Notes: a model not told the origin generated them from the letters alone. A stretch of 64,000 bases of DNA from Ehretia macrophylla (GCA_037974665.1 CM075772.1:41010552-41074551); one strand, 5' to 3'; shown: positions 1 through 12,258, counted from the stretch's first letter. Translations and numbers: made by a program.

Positions 1-2
1 AG

Positions 3-470
3 TCTGTTGCTTTTGACCAGGGCGTGATCAATCGGTTCTATCAGGTCCCAACCCTTGATAATGATTTCTATAGTGCCCATGGAGAGGACATTCACCCAGA
101 CAACATTATCAGGTATTTAATAGATGATCGTGTCACGTGGAAAAAGAGGGGTGATAAGTTTATGAGTTTCCTGTCCTCTGGCATGCATAAGGAAATTAAA
201 GCGTGGCACCTCTTCATCTGTGCCACCATTTTACTGACAGGGAATACGTATGAAGTCTCCAGAGAGCGTGCAGTGTTGAATTATGCCATTGGTAACCAGT
301 TCAGCATTGACATTGGGAAAATAATTGAGCAGTCGATCCTAGAGTATTTGAAGGGACGCACTACTGGGGGATTGCCTCACCCAGCATTGATTACAGGTTT
401 ATGTCTTGCAGCTGGTGTGCTAATCTCAGCGACTGAGGAGGTGTTACAGCCTCAAGCCCCATTGATGTAG
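3..470 (+). pseudogene. Retroelement protein, 'putative plant transposon protein' domain, 3' part
   Basis: The frame is open at the left edge, so the true start lies outside the window. The translation (about 155 aa) reads like the domain that plant databases call 'putative plant transposon protein', found in Athila/Tat-type LTR elements. Recognisable pieces are NRFYQVP near the start, a KAWHLFI block, then VSRERAVLNYAI and PALITGLCLAAGV. The frame ends at TAG 468-470, but the same frame continues with a glutamine/glutamate-rich coiled-coil-like stretch and a further TAG near 567, so the protein is probably truncated by nonsense changes. PPT and LTR follow downstream on the same strand. Family assignment is from memory of the domain; no catalytic motif is visible. 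Confidence 0.55.
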
Positions 471-2318
471 ACTACCATAGAAACTTTGGGGACTCGCATG
501 GCGCAACATGAGACTGAACAGATAGATCAGGGAGAGGCCCCTATCATAGATATTCAGGCCTTGCGCTAGGAAATAACACAGTTGCGCCAGGACATAGATA
601 AGGGGCGACATGAGCGGTTAGAGCAGGAAGACTATCTTGGGAGCGATTGCTCCTTCTTCTCCAGAGACAGGATGAGTTGGCTACCCGACAAGAGCAAAGT
701 TTCAGATACATGACAAAGTTAGGCAAGAAATTGGGTGCTCCGCCGGCACCTGGTTTACGCCCCTTTATACCGACTAGTCACTACTTCCCTCTTGATGATG
801 AATGACTCCACCAGCTATTCAGGGAAGTTGCTACTCCTTTTCATTTTAGAGTTTTCACATTGAGGACAATGTTTTCCTTTAAAGTTTGGGGGTGGCGTCT
901 CTTGTTCTGAGTTATGTGTTATTTTTTGTATTAGTACTGCATGCTTTAGTTATTTTCATTACGTGTTTTCGTTATTTAAATTCAGAAAAAAAAATTAAAA
1001 AAAATAAAAAAAAATAAAAACTGAAAAGAGAAAAAAATTGAAAAAAAAACAAAGAATTTTTTTTTTTGCAAGTGATACTGGAAAGATAAGAAATAGGCCG
1101 ATGATGAGTAACATAAGAATGACATGATAGTAATGAGGATAATTGACTGAAGTATAGTTTTGTTTTACGGAAAATCCCCACTTATTGCGCACTAAGCCTT
1201 GTCTGGTTATGTTGTTGCTTAGAGAAGGTTTATGTGAATTTAAGTGAACAAAGAAATAAGAGTATAGGACTTTAGAACTTGCTTGATTGTCACTCAAGGC
1301 GAAATCCTAGGTTGCATAGAATTAGAGAAATGATTTAGGTCATCTTTGGATTGTTTGAGCTTTTCAAGCCAACCCTTGTAATAATTGAATATCCCTAGTC
1401 CACCAATTTGAGCCTAATTCGCCTTTTCTTTCATGTGCAACCTACAAATTCTTCTTTAACTTGTCAAGTTGATTACCCCAATTAATGACCTTCCTACTTG
1501 TAACATATGATTATTCTAGGATGATTATATGGAGCTATGTTTTGTATTAAATGATGGGAGGTATAATGATTGGGTAATGTGTTGTTTTGTTTTGCAAAAA
1601 AAAAAGAGAAAATCATCAGAAAAAAGGGAAAAGAATAAAAAGAAAAGAGAACAACCACACTCCTTATAGTTGATATCAAAATACAAGTTTGAGGGAGTGT
1701 GGATTCTTTGTGTGTCTTCAAATGTTGTGAATGAATGTTAAGGAAGTGAAATGAAAGAAGAAAGAAAAGAAAATTGTTGAATAATTGTGGTGGTACGAAG
1801 TAGAGTTGGCATGTGCTCCATTGAACATCCTTGAATAGTTGTGTGCTTATAGGTAGTTTAGCCATATATTATATCCATTATCCTACCTTAACCATAGCCA
1901 CACGTTACAACCAAATGAAAAGTCCTACTGATCTTTAATGCTATGATTAACTTATATTAGTGGAGAGTGGCATGAAAAGTAGACTTATGAAGTCCTAAGT
2001 GATTGAAAATAAAATATCCATATTGATGATTCACTTAACTTGCATAAACTCATTCGGGTACAATTGATTAGGATAGAGGCTATTCACACACTTACTTGGG
2101 GGATTTGAAGTAAAATGAAACCTATGTGAAGTTATTATTTCTCATGCTTGTGATTGAAAGTCACCTCTTGAGTTGGGAAAAAGCTACTGAGGTCGTGAAA
2201 CTTTACTATCCTACTTCTTTGCTTTCATGATTTTTTTTTTTTTTTTTTTTGTGTCGAGTCTTTAGTTTTGAGTTTGTTTCTCTCTTTAGTTGTGCCTTTT
2301 GCTTGAAGACAAGCAAAG
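471..2318 (+). other. Non-coding 3' internal region of the Athila/Tat-like element
   Basis: No credible ORF. The stretch contains A-rich and T-rich runs (985-1065, 1597-1650, 2228-2250) and a PPT-like run TTTGGGGGTGG near 885-896. It joins the degenerate coding region to the polypurine tract and LTR, as the long 3' untranslated part of Athila-type elements does. Confidence 0.45.
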
Positions 2319-2332
2319 CTTAAGTTTGGGGG
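2319..2332 (+). other. Polypurine tract
   Basis: CTTAAGTTTGGGGGTG lies immediately before a TGTTTG LTR start. A G-rich run next to TG is the usual plus-strand primer site of Ty3/gypsy elements. Confidence 0.5.
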
Positions 2333-3560
2333 TGTTTGTTTGGTATAATATTGATATATTATTTCAACGCCTTTTGACTTAAATTTTGTTAGTTCTTGAG
2401 TAATTTATGAGCAATTTGATTGGTTCTATATTTGTTTTGCGATGTAGGTGAATTATATGAGAAGACATGGATTTTGAGTCCAAGATTGAGGAAAAATGAA
2501 CAAGGGCAAGCTTTTATGCAACTGGTGAAGAGATTGAAGAACAAATAGAAGTAGCGCAGTCATGGCGCAACTGTGCAACGTTGCAGGAAATTTAAGGGTA
2601 ATTTGGTAAAAATGCCTGAAAAGAAGAAAACCCACGATAAAATAAGATACCAGACGTTGAAAAAAGAAGGTTCTTTTCTGACAGCTATTTTTATGAGCAA
2701 ATAGGACATTTTGGAAAGGAGAAAACGCAAGGAAACTGCAAAATTGACGAGAAAGGATGGATCAGAGACAAGATTAGCCACAACTTTCTTGAGATTTCTA
2801 GAGTTTTCTTTCTCTCTCGTCATAAATTTTAATAGACTTTGGATTTCATTTACATTTATTATGAGTTGCTAGATTACTTTTCTAGGGCTACGATGTAGCC
2901 AGATTTTGATTACTTGAATTATGTTGAATTGATTGATTGATTGATTATTCTATTTTTATGCTGAGTATTTCACACTATACTTAATGCTTGTGATTATCTG
3001 GCCAATAATTGCTTATTTTATGGTTTGGTTTGAGACTGAGAAGTGATAGCTAGACTAGACCACGTGGGAGTACCACTAAATTGTCATAAGCTAGAGATAG
3101 TTATGAGATCTAGTGCAATGTATAAATTTTTAAGGTTTAATGTATTCCATAAGTTCACAGTTATTACAGAGATGTAGGTAGCTTGCTTATTGGGATAGGT
3201 TATTGATACTTGAGAAAGATTAATATCTATCTTAGTGAAATTGTTGGCAGCATAAGGAATAGTCTTCAATTGGTTTTAATCAACAAATTCGAGTAGGATA
3301 AATCTTGGTGAAATCGGAACCCCTAGAACTCTCCAGTTATTGAATCAACTTTTTCACAACACTCGTAATTGTTTAGTTGCTAGTTTTATTAATTTCATTA
3401 ATTATTTAGTTTTTAATCATAATCTCTCAAACTTTGATCATCTGAATAAAATTAGAGCTAAATCAATTTCGGTAATTAATAATCTCAGTCCTCGTGAGAA
3501 CGATCTTTACTCATCATTTTATTACTTGTTGCGATACGTGCACTTGTGTTAGAAATCACA
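2333..3560 (+). repeat. 3' LTR of an Athila/Tat-like Ty3/gypsy element
   Basis: The left end TGTTTGTTTGG directly follows the polypurine tract. The right end is estimated from the motif GCGATACGTGCACTTGTG near 3531-3548, typical of the 3' ends of this LTR class, and ends in CA at about 3560. The 5' LTR is outside the window, so neither the right boundary nor the target duplication can be confirmed. Short ORFs inside it are not genes. Confidence 0.45.
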
Positions 3561-3589
3561 CAACAACGACAATATTCGATCACTAAGTA

Positions 3590-4350
3590 ATTAACTACGA
3601 AAAATCAATGAAAATTTTTTATTACTAACTTTCGTCACTAATCCGTTATTAAATAGTGACAGATTTATGACAGAAAGTAGATTGGCGACAAAATAGTGAC
3701 GGACATTTGAATTGCTTCTGTCACTACTTTAATGACGGACGTTTGAAGTTTCGTCGCTAAATCAATTTCCACAGCTTATCCTTTGCTCAATAGCAACGAA
3801 ATTTAGTAATATCGTTAAAAAATAAGTATTGCATATTATACTTCTTTTCTAAACTAAGTTGAAAATATAAACAATTAATTTTGAATGTAATTATGGGTCC
3901 AAGACACGGATTATAAAATATTTGTCGTAATGACATATCATTGTCTATCTCTTATTTCATCCGATATTGTCAGTTTTGTTCTGAAAGTGGTGTGAACCTC
4001 AAATTAAGTTAAAAAATACATGTTTATATTTTTAATGGACTTTAAAATATAATGAGCAGTGACGGAGCCACTTGAGAGTGACGATGTGCTTATGCACACC
4101 TTAACCTTTATCACTATATCAGTGCACACCTTTATCTTAGGTTATTGACTCTGTCATTGGTAATGAGTAAAAAATTATAATTTGTAATATTTTTTTTTAT
4201 TAATTACTAAATTCCATATCTAATTCCTCACTGCATAGCTAAGACCCTTTTAAATTCTGTCACTAATCTATCACTAACTCATCTTTTGTAACTAATCCGT
4301 CACAAAGTAGTGATAAACGTGCCATCACAAAGTAGCGAAGACCTATATAA
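3590..4350. mobile_element. Degenerate non-autonomous DNA element with repeated GTGACGGA motifs
   Basis: The left flank (3600-3790) carries repeated direct and inverted copies of a short motif such as AATAGTGACGGA and TCTGTCACTA. The right flank (4253-4345) carries mainly the inverted form. Dense subterminal repeats of this kind are typical of CACTA-type non-autonomous elements. Termini are eroded, no target duplication was found and there is no transposase. A younger MITE sits inside. Confidence 0.35.
4057..4159. mobile_element. hAT-like MITE, 103 bp
   Basis: The left end CAGTGACGGAGCCA and the reverse complement of the right end, CAATGACAGAGTCA, form imperfect terminal inverted repeats. 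The flanking octamers ATAATGAG (4049-4056) and GTAATGAG (4160-4167) match at 7 of 8 positions, the 8-bp duplication expected of hAT elements. Non-coding. Confidence 0.6.
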
Positions 4351-4563
4351 TAAAACTGCTAAGTGCACATGAAAAGTTACACATATTCTTGGGACATATT
4401 AATTTTCTTTTGATGTTACTTTCTCTCCTTTCTATACGCAATAAGCTGTGACGTCTTAGCTTATGAGGGGACATCTTACATGCACGGACGTTGAAATCTT
4501 GTGCGGTTGATAAATTAATGCGTTAGGTATCATGTTAATGTATTTATTGTATTCAACTAACTA

Positions 4564-4756
4564 CAGTGGCGAACTCAAGCACTTAAATTCATAGAGTGTA
4601 TTTGTTCTATAAAAAAGGTCACACTGTGTCATCATACAACGAAAATGTCTAATATATATAATAATTTTAATTTTTTTAAAAATCAAAAAATATATATATT
4701 TTTCCAAATTGAGGAGGTGCACATGTACCCCTCAATTCTATGCAAGTCCGCTAATG
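4564..4756. mobile_element. hAT-like MITE, 193 bp
   Basis: The left end CAGTGGCGAACTCA pairs imperfectly with the right end (reverse complement CATTAGCGGACTTG). The flanking octamers ACTAACTA and ACTAAGCA match at 6 of 8 positions. Same end type as the 103-bp element 400 bp upstream but a different subfamily. AT-rich interior, non-coding. Confidence 0.45.
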
Positions 4757-5039
4757 ACTAAGCAGGCTGCAGTGAAAAATTACAGTATTAATTAAATAAT
4801 AGAATAAGCTGGTTGTTAGTTACGTGTTATGGAGAGTACGAGGAGTTAGAGATCATATGATTACGGTAGCGATTGGTACACTGAAATGAATTTAGGCAGG
4901 AATAGAATGAGCCAATGAATGGAATGAACTTGGGAATGATAATGACATATTTGGTATGCTCTAAAAATTAAGAGTAGTAATATGAATGACTTATATAATA
5001 TGACATAATTGCCCTTTTACTATTATAGTATTAAAAATA

Positions 5040-5180
5040 ATGATAAATATAAACATAACCGTAAATAATATAAACATAAATAATAATAATAATAACAACA
5101 ACAACAATAAATAATAATAATAATAAAAAAATAAAAATAATAAATAATAAATAATAATAATAATAACAACAACAACAATA

Positions 5181-5260
<80 letters not shown>

Positions 5261-5315
5261 GAAAAATAAAAATAATAATAATTAAAAAATATAATTATTA
5301 TTATTTTTATTTTTC

Positions 5316-5359
<44 letters not shown>

Positions 5360-5625
5360 TTCATTTTTATCATTATTAATTTACTTTATATTTTTTATTT
5401 TATTTATTTATTATTATTATTATAAAATTTATTTTTATTTTTATAATAATAATATTTGTTTTCATAATAATATTATTCTATTTTTAATTATTTTTATTTT
5501 TATTATTATTATTATTATTTAATCACTATTATTATTTTTTATTTTTGTTATTATTATTATTATAATTTTCATAATAATAATTATTATTATCTTTTTTAAT
5601 TATTATTATTATTATTGTAAAACAA
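5040..5625. repeat. TAA/TTA microsatellite, palindromic
   Basis: About 580 bp of almost pure TAA repeats (5075-5280) passing into TTA/ATT repeats (5295-5600). The two halves are complementary, so the tract can fold on itself. Poly-Ile/Tyr ORFs here are simple-sequence artefacts. It lies between MITE-like sequences and may have expanded from an A-rich tail or a MITE loop. Confidence 0.9.
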
Positions 5626-5670
5626 ATTATTTATAAAAGTTATGTTATATAATAAGGGTATAGTAGTCAA

Positions 5671-6021
5671 GGAATATGACAGCTATTTTAATTCATATGT
5701 TTGGTATTTGGGAATGAACTTGAGAATGTCATTCCCAAGGGAATTCCATTAATCCCACATATATTGAAATAGCCATTACAGACCAAATACATGGGAATGG
5801 TCCATTCTCATGTATTTGGGAATATGACAGCTATGTTTTTCATTTCAGTGATTGGTATGTGGAAATGAGTTGTGAATGGAATGATATTCTCAATTCTATT
5901 TTAATTCTTATGTTTGGTATTTGGGAATGAACTTGAGAATGTCATTCCCAAGGGAATCCCATTAATCCCACATATTTCCACATACCAATCACTGAAATGA
6001 AAAACATAGCTGTCATATTCC
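5671..6021. repeat. Fold-back repeat with 48-bp perfect arms and an 81-bp direct repeat
   Basis: 5819-5866 and 5974-6021 are perfect 48-bp inverted repeats, beginning GGAATATGACAGCTATG on the outer side. An approximately 81-bp block (5683-5763) recurs almost unchanged at 5896-5976, 213 bp downstream. The outer motif GGAATATGACAGCTAT also occurs at 5671-5686. Related sequence lies near 4870-4950, left of the microsatellite. Best read as overlapping copies of one MITE family; no coding sequence. Confidence 0.7.
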
Positions 6022-6631
6022 TTGAATCATTATCAAAAGAAATGTGTTGAGTTTTGATGAATGATTGCACTTTTTCATAGGAATTAACAATGAAGAACAT
6101 AGCTGTCATAGTAGTATTTAATGTTAATCTAAAAGTTTAAAGTACTGAGTTTTTAGTATACACATTTATATTTATATATGAATACGTTATCATCTGTCGC
6201 TAATTAATTTAAAGACAGCAAATATAGGCTGGTTGAGATCTTTCCGAAATTTAAGAAGTGGTCCTTTTAGCTAACTTTTTCGACTTACACATAACGATTG
6301 AGGATTTGATGATGGGTGATTATTAAATGGGCTTCTTTACATACAAAATTGGCTAATATCGGGGCCTTTTGATAATCCGGTTCAACTGAAATTTTGTCGA
6401 GTCCATTTCAAAGATGATCCTTTTGAGTTCAATGAAGCGTTTAAGTTTATGTATAAATATAGTTGCTCAGGTTGGTGTATATATGATTGTCACTGTTATC
6501 GTGATCTTATTGATGTCACGTAATGAATTGTCTTATAATGTGTTAATTAAGTTGGTTTGTTCAAATATCTAGATTGACGCATTTTCTAATTAATTTTACT
6601 TTTGATGATTCATAAATTCTCTTGATAAAAG
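6022..6631. other. Intergenic, no gene seen
   Basis: AT-rich DNA without ORF, splice-bounded exon or RNA gene. A further CATAGCTGTCAT motif at about 6093-6104 is another trace of the upstream MITE family. Confidence 0.5.
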
Positions 6632-6643
6632 AAACAACCTGGA

Positions 6644-6938
6644 GACCCCAAGGGATTGCCCCAGCGGTAATTGGGAGTGACACAATTTCGCTTAGCGTGG
6701 GTTTGAGCCTTTCAGGCTGTCTTGGGGATAAGACTCTTGATTGAAATGGTACATATTTTGGGTTGGACCGTTGTACCATCGAGTTTTGATTTACACCCAA
6801 CCATTAGGCTAGACAATGGGATGTCGGCGTAACCTATCTAGGAACCGAAGGTTCCCGTGATGGTGATTGTCTAATTCGGTCTATGCATCATGGGCTGATT
6901 GAAGCAGGGATATTTTTCGAGTTAATAAAAAAAAAAAA
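6644..6938 (+). mobile_element. tRNA-derived SINE, full length with target duplication
   Basis: The 12-bp direct repeat AAACAACCTGGA (6632-6643 and 6939-6950) flanks a body of about 295 bp ending in an A run. The 5' part has a pol III box-A-like segment (TGCCCCAGCGGTAA, 6657-6670) and a box-B-like segment (GGGTTTGAGCC, 6699-6709) about 35 bp apart, the layout of a tRNA head. The rest is a tRNA-unrelated body. Antisense ORFs across it are not real. Confidence 0.85.
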
Positions 6939-6950
6939 AAACAACCTGGA

Positions 6951-7970
6951 ACCCAATACATACTACTCAAGTTTCAAAGGAAGCATGTGCACGTACATTG
7001 CCATGTAATTTGGCTGAAAAGCAATACTATAAATCACCCCTTCGCCATTTCTTATATAATATAATTTTTACCATATACACGAGAGATTTGAAATTCCAAA
7101 AATAACGAAAAAACTGACGGCAGGGTTTTATTTGCAACGTTTTCAAAAACACAGGGTTTGTGACGCTACTTTTTAAAACACAGGGTTTATGACGCACCTT
7201 TTTAAAAACACAAAGGTATATGGTGCATTTTACTCCTGATATAAAGCACTACTCTTTGGGTGAAATACTAAAACGTGATGTGATAATGCACCTTAAGCAT
7301 GTTGAAGGACGTATAATGAAGATCATGCAAAGAGACGTTTATTTACGTTGTCACTTTTAGTGAAACAAACACTACTTACACTGATCCATCATCGTGAACG
7401 CTACTTACAATTTCGATGATCGCCAATGACTTGCGTAAAGCATTTGCGATGGAATTCTGGTAAACTCGTTGTGAATTAAGATTGTACTATGGTATGTCAG
7501 TATATATAATGATAATTTTTATTTGTAAAATGTAATACTCTTGTGTCATATTAGACTAATGTCGTATGTACAATGTTAATCAAAATGGAATGGTTTATAT
7601 TGATATGTTAGTGTAATCTACCATTGGGCTTGATTGAAGACTCTTTGTATATTGATCTTGTGATCTTTTGGGTTGTTGAACACGTCCGAAAAATTTGTGA
7701 TCCGCAATCTACCTTGAGCTTGATTGAAGACTCTTTTGTAGCATCTTGAGAATCATTTTGTTCGGTTTTGTAACTTTCTTTGGGTTGTTCTAACGGTCTA
7801 AACTAATAGCTTATTTGGTGCAGGAATTGCTAATCAGTTATCTTAGCTGGATACAGCATTTACATTACTTTGTTGGTTGACTAGCTATCATACTTTATAG
7901 AACCATTTCTCTTGGGCAAGCTTTTCTTCGCTTTTTTGTTTTCAATTTCAATATAATGGTCATTAAAACC
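6951..7970. other. Intergenic with small local duplications
   Basis: No gene recognised. 7130-7225 holds about three degenerate copies of a 30-bp unit around ACACAGGGTTTGTGACGC. 7616-7648 and 7708-7741 are direct repeats around GCTTGATTGAAGACTCTTT. Confidence 0.5.
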
Positions 7971-7987
7971 CATCTATGTACATTTTT

Positions 7988-8090
7988 CTTTGTTTGTTTC
8001 TTTGATTCTGATGTAAGAGGCTTTGCCTCCTTGGTTTTTTTGTTAGTGGAATGAAACTGATACTTGCTGACTTAGTAAAAAAAAAAAACT
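7988..8090 (+). mobile_element. 5'-truncated LINE-like 3' tail with poly(A)
   Basis: The 17-bp direct repeat CATCTATGTACATTTTT (7971-7987, 8091-8107) flanks about 103 bp ending in a 12-A run. The inserted sequence (GGCTTTGCCTCCTTGG, then a T-rich stretch) looks like the 3' end of a plant L1-type retroposon. Boundaries are good; LINE identity is inferred. Confidence 0.65.
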
Positions 8091-8378
8091 CATCTATGTA
8101 CATTTTTATTATTCAATGAAATACAAACTTTTTACTTCGCATAAAAAATTGATAAATTTGATTTGTAAGATCCAATTTATAAGTACAATAAAATATCATT
8201 TTATATAACACAGTATTAACCTATATTCATTTAATGCTAAATTCAAACACTGAGATATATTGTTTTGAACTTCCTGTATAGATAATATCACTTTTGAAAC
8301 ACATTTATGTTATTTTAACAAAGCCTTTGTGCTTATACATATTGAACAAGATCGAAATAGACGTCGAAAGGGTTGAGT

Positions 8379-8545
8379 TCACTTGTATTGTGACTCCTTT
8401 GGCAAAGAAGAATCCACTGCTTCTTTGAAAATCGTCTGGAAAGCCTTCTCTATGCATGACTTGAACTTGGATCTATGAAGTCTTTCTCCACTGCCACTGC
8501 AACCCTTAGATATCCCATATAACTCAATATCAAAATTGCAAGACT
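8379..8545 (-). pseudogene. Second copy of the last exon of the WSD1-like gene, frameshifted
   Basis: Reading right to left, an AG acceptor at 8546-8547 leads into SLAILILSYMGYLR and a VEKDFIDP block. These match the C-terminal exon of the WSD1-like gene at 10845 (SLVVLIMSYMGK, EKGFID). A one-base loss after the FID codons shifts the frame; the next frame continues FKSCIEKAFQTIFKEAV. No earlier exons were found to the right, so this is an isolated terminal exon left by duplication or deletion. It supports an ancestral tandem duplication with the neighbouring cystatin-like genes. Confidence 0.75.
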
Positions 8546-8569
8546 CTGCAAAATCCATCACACACAAGC

Positions 8570-9280
8570 ATCTCTATTAGCCACACGACATCATCAGATA
8601 TTTCGTGGAAAACTTATCGTGTGAGATAAATTTGTTACCATTTGTGTCGGAGATATCACACTAATTATTAAGCTTGCACTTTCAAAATCAAATTGTGATC
8701 AGTTACATAACATATATCAGAGAGTAATTATCAAAAAGGTCGTGTTCAAGTCTCAATAATATCATTTGTTTATCACATGTATAGCTCAAAAATTTCGCTT
8801 GTATGTGAGAAAGTTTATTAAAAACGTTAAACTACTTAAGTACATGTTATCAAATAGTTTAAACTTTCAAATCACGTCATCGCTTTCAATTTAGACTTAG
8901 ATTTGTTGGAATGGAACTCAATCTATTTTATTAGGTCTTGCATCGAACGCTAAGAGAAACCTATATTTTGATGAAAAATATCAATTAAATTAACCAAATC
9001 ACTTTTTTTTCAATTGTTGGTAGTAATTTAAATGACTTGTGCAATAAAAGACATGTGTATCGATTATTTTGTATAAAACACATTAATTAAAAATTTAAGA
9101 ATTGAGTAAAATAATTAATTAAAAACACATTATTATTAAAGATTTTAAGATTAAATTATATTTCCACCTCTACTAGTACCATTAACCAAGCCGAAGAGGC
9201 AGTTCCCCTTTTCATTCTTAGTAGCACTTTTATGAAGAAATTAATTATTTATGAATTAATTTGTTTTTAATAATTATTAG
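8570..9280. other. Intergenic, no gene seen
   Basis: AT-rich sequence between the orphan WSD1-like exon and the cystatin-like promoter. I looked for a fourth WSD1-like exon on the minus strand and found none. Confidence 0.5.
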
Positions 9281-9400
9281 TTGGGCCAATGGGCTCAGCT
9301 GAGTTTGGCCCAACCGAGGGAGAAACTTCACTATATAAACCACCGCTTATTGTTAAATTGCAAAGGGTAAAGCGCATAAACCTAACCCTAACCCTAATTA
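9281..9400 (+). promoter_or_regulatory. Promoter and telobox of cystatin-like copy 1
   Basis: GGCCCAACCGAGGGAGAAAC (9307-9326) precedes a TATA box (CTATATAAAC, 9331-9340). About 40 bp further on lies a telobox-like run, AACCTAACCCTAACCCTAA (9379-9397), before the first ATG. The same arrangement precedes copy 2 at 15604-15770. Teloboxes near start sites are common in plant growth-related genes. Confidence 0.65.
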
Positions 9401-9460
9401 TAGGATTGGAAGGAAAGAGGAAAGAAGAAGAAGATGGATAGGAAAAATCTAGTGCCGGTG

Positions 9461-10134
9461 ATGGATTACCAAGGTGAGCTGAAGATGAAACAACGTTCGT
9501 GCAGACGTCGGCGGGCCATCTCAAGTGAGGCAGCTGTGGATTCCGGGTGGTGGCTATGTCAGAGACGACGTCTATGAAAATCAGAGCCAACTGCGGGACG
9601 ACGTCTATGAAAACCATCGTGAATCATTTGACAAGTATTACAGACAAATTCAGGAAACTGAGGTACATATTAGCTTTATATTTCTTGGACTTTTTTTTTC
9701 TTTTTTATAATTTGTTTATTTATATATGTCCTTAATAATAAACATGTATGTGTCCTTTTAGGGATTCGACATCGACATCGAGGACTTTCAGCTGCTTCCG
9801 CGGCGAACATTGTTGACCCCCGTTGTTCCCTTGGTTGATATTCACAACGACAGAAAGACTTATGAGAATGTTGTTATGCTCGCTAGCTGAATTTACCATC
9901 AACTACTATAATACTGAACATGTAAGTCGTATATGCATATATATATATATTTATCTATTTATATATTTATTCTGATTTCTAACATATTTGGTATGATGTC
10001 AGGGAACGGCATATCAGTTCGTCAATCTGGAGAAAGCGAATTCAGAAGTTGTTGCTGGTTGTATCTATTATATAACTTTTCAAGTCACTGGAAACCTTCC
10101 AGGCTCTGCCGGTTTTGTTACTTTGTTGTTATGA
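9461..10134 (+). pseudogene. Cystatin-like protein gene copy 1, frameshifted
   Basis: Three exons are inferred by comparison with copy 2: 9461-9662, 9762-9921 and 10003-10134, all with GT-AG borders. Exon 3 encodes AYQFVNLEKANSEVVAG and then YYITFQVTG, a cystatin-type strand-loop with a QxVxG-like EVVAG. Exon 1 from the MDYQG start runs into a stop unless the frame changes before DKYYRQIQETE. Exon 2 has an extra base near 9889-9895 that creates a TGA just before the INYYN block. Cystatins inhibit papain-type cysteine proteases; activity of this family is not shown. An internal duplicated RDDVYEN is also visible. Most likely a decayed gene. Confidence 0.65.
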
Positions 10135-10650
10135 TGGATATTGATGAATCTACACATCCCTTGAAATATTTTCTTTTCTTTTGTGGCTCAATTGTTGTAT
10201 TGGTCACCACATTCAACAAACTTATTTTCACGATGATCGATATCGTGCTAATGATAAACACACTAGGCATAAGCACACTTATAGATAATTTTTCTTTATT
10301 CAACGGATAACATTTATTTCATCAAAACATCATATCACAAAACAATTACAATATCTAGTCCAAAATAATATTAGAAACTGCGACACCAAAATAGTATTAT
10401 TTACTATCTTATAGTCCTCCTTTTATCTCTATCTTAATTGTATGCTTGTCTTGTAATATCATTGTTACCAAATTGAAGCAATTGCTGACTACGTCCCCAT
10501 GAATATATGCTCGTAACGCCATGCTTCCAATTTTATTTGGCTGCCATGAAAAATGGGCTATTATCATTTCCAAATCCTCTCATGTGTGGTAGTAAATTTA
10601 TGAAAAATTATTTTCCTTAAAAAATGCAATTATGAACTTCTCTAACAACT
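10135..10650. other. Intergenic between convergent genes, no gene seen
   Basis: AT-rich spacer between the 3' ends of cystatin-like copy 1 and the WSD1-like gene. Short ORFs on both strands have no recognisable content. Confidence 0.5.
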
Positions 10651-12222
10651 TTAAAAAAAAAAAGCAAATAAACAAGTTAAAGAAGACATAATTAAGTTAA
10701 AACCTTTCTCCACGGCCTCTTTGAAAATCATCTCAAAGGAATTCTCAATGCACAACTTGAACTTATTTGAATCAATGAAGCCTTTTTCAGTTCCAATAGC
10801 AAGTGTCAACTTCCCCATGTAACTCATTATCAACACCACAAGACTCTGCATATTCAGCAATTTTTAGAATGTTTAAATCAATTGAAATTTAGATATAATG
10901 TCTCTATATAGTGTCCCAAGAATTTACTTTGCGCAGGTCATGTTGGGGACAAGTTCTTGATTACATTAAGAAATTGAAAAAAATATGATTTCCCCCATGA
11001 GTTTTAACCTAAATTCCAAATTCTCCTATGAGATTTTAATTTTGCCCAGATTCTCCGATGACACTAAATACTATCAAAGATAGCCTTAATACTAAATGAT
11101 ATTTTGGTCTTTTTATTTTTTATTGAGATATATATAGTATAACCTATTTAAACTAATAGTGTTGGAACCGCTAAATTCTATTAATTAAGCGAGATATTAA
11201 TTTATCGATAAATTAATAATTATTAATTTACTGAGATATTTGATTTTTTTGGCTTAAAAATAAACATATTATATTTATGGTATATTTTTTAAAAAGCGAC
11301 TCGTATTTTTTTAGGACAATTTGAAAAAATAAATAGAAAAGTCTAATGAGAATAGAAAATAATAATCTAATTTAGTAGGATTAGATTTTTTAGGCGCATT
11401 GCGCACTATTAAAGATGAGATTTAGCTAAATTTGAAGTTCAACAAAAGACAAATTACTCTTGATTCGTATTTTGAGAAAACTTATAGTGAATTTATTATG
11501 TACTTTTTAGCTAATTATTAATTTATGAAATATTTGGGTCAATAAAATACAAAGAAAATATTTTAAATATATTATCTTATAATTTTATCGAAATTATTAA
11601 TTTTTTACACTGGTCCCAAGTTGGGACCAAATATTTTTATTATTTAAAAAATATTATTAATTTATCGAGTATTAATTTAAAGAGGTTTTACTGTATTTAG
11701 TTATGTTTTATTGCCTTTAACTTTTTTATGTTTTCAAAATTTAGCTTGTTGCAAAAACTTGATACTTTGGGTTTGAGGAAAAAAACATCATATTCAATTT
11801 GAGATGTATAGATATGTATAAATTTGAAAAATATTTTTAAAGTGAATCTAATATATTTTCTACGTATTCTCGTGCATAAACAAATTTTTTACAATAAGTT
11901 GGTTTTTATCTTCTTCTTTTGTATGTTTTTAAAAGGTTAGCTTTTCGGGAAAAAAAGTGTATATATATATATATTATTTTTTCTTTTTTCTTTGCTTTTG
12001 TTGTACATAATAAAAAGACAAAAATGTCCTTTAACATAAGTTTGTTTGACAAAGTTTGATGTCATAGGAAGATGTGGATAAAACTAAACATTATAAGCGA
12101 GTTTGAGATTTAAGCTAAAACTCATGGAGAAAAATAAAATTCTTTATTAAGAAATTTACAATATGAATAAGCTTAATTTATACAAATTACATGCGGAATG
12201 CCAGATACATAAAAATAAATCC

Positions 12223-12258
12223 CCTTAATTGGATGGCCACCCTTAATTGGATGGCCAC
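12223..12258 (-). repeat. 18-bp tandem duplication inside WSD1-like exon 4
   Basis: CCTTAATTGGATGGCCAC occurs twice back to back (12223-12240, 12241-12258). On the coding strand it duplicates a six-residue GGHPIK block in frame, next to the conserved family segment HPIKG. Confidence 0.9.

Noticed and set aside
972-1865. Phe/Ser-rich minus-strand ORFs
   Set aside because: Arise from A-rich runs in the non-coding 3' part of the left LTR element; no domain.
5023-5373. 116-residue Ile/Tyr ORF on the minus strand
   Set aside because: Pure translation of the TAA/TTA microsatellite.
6561-6800. 79-residue minus-strand ORF
   Set aside because: Antisense to a SINE with clear target duplication.
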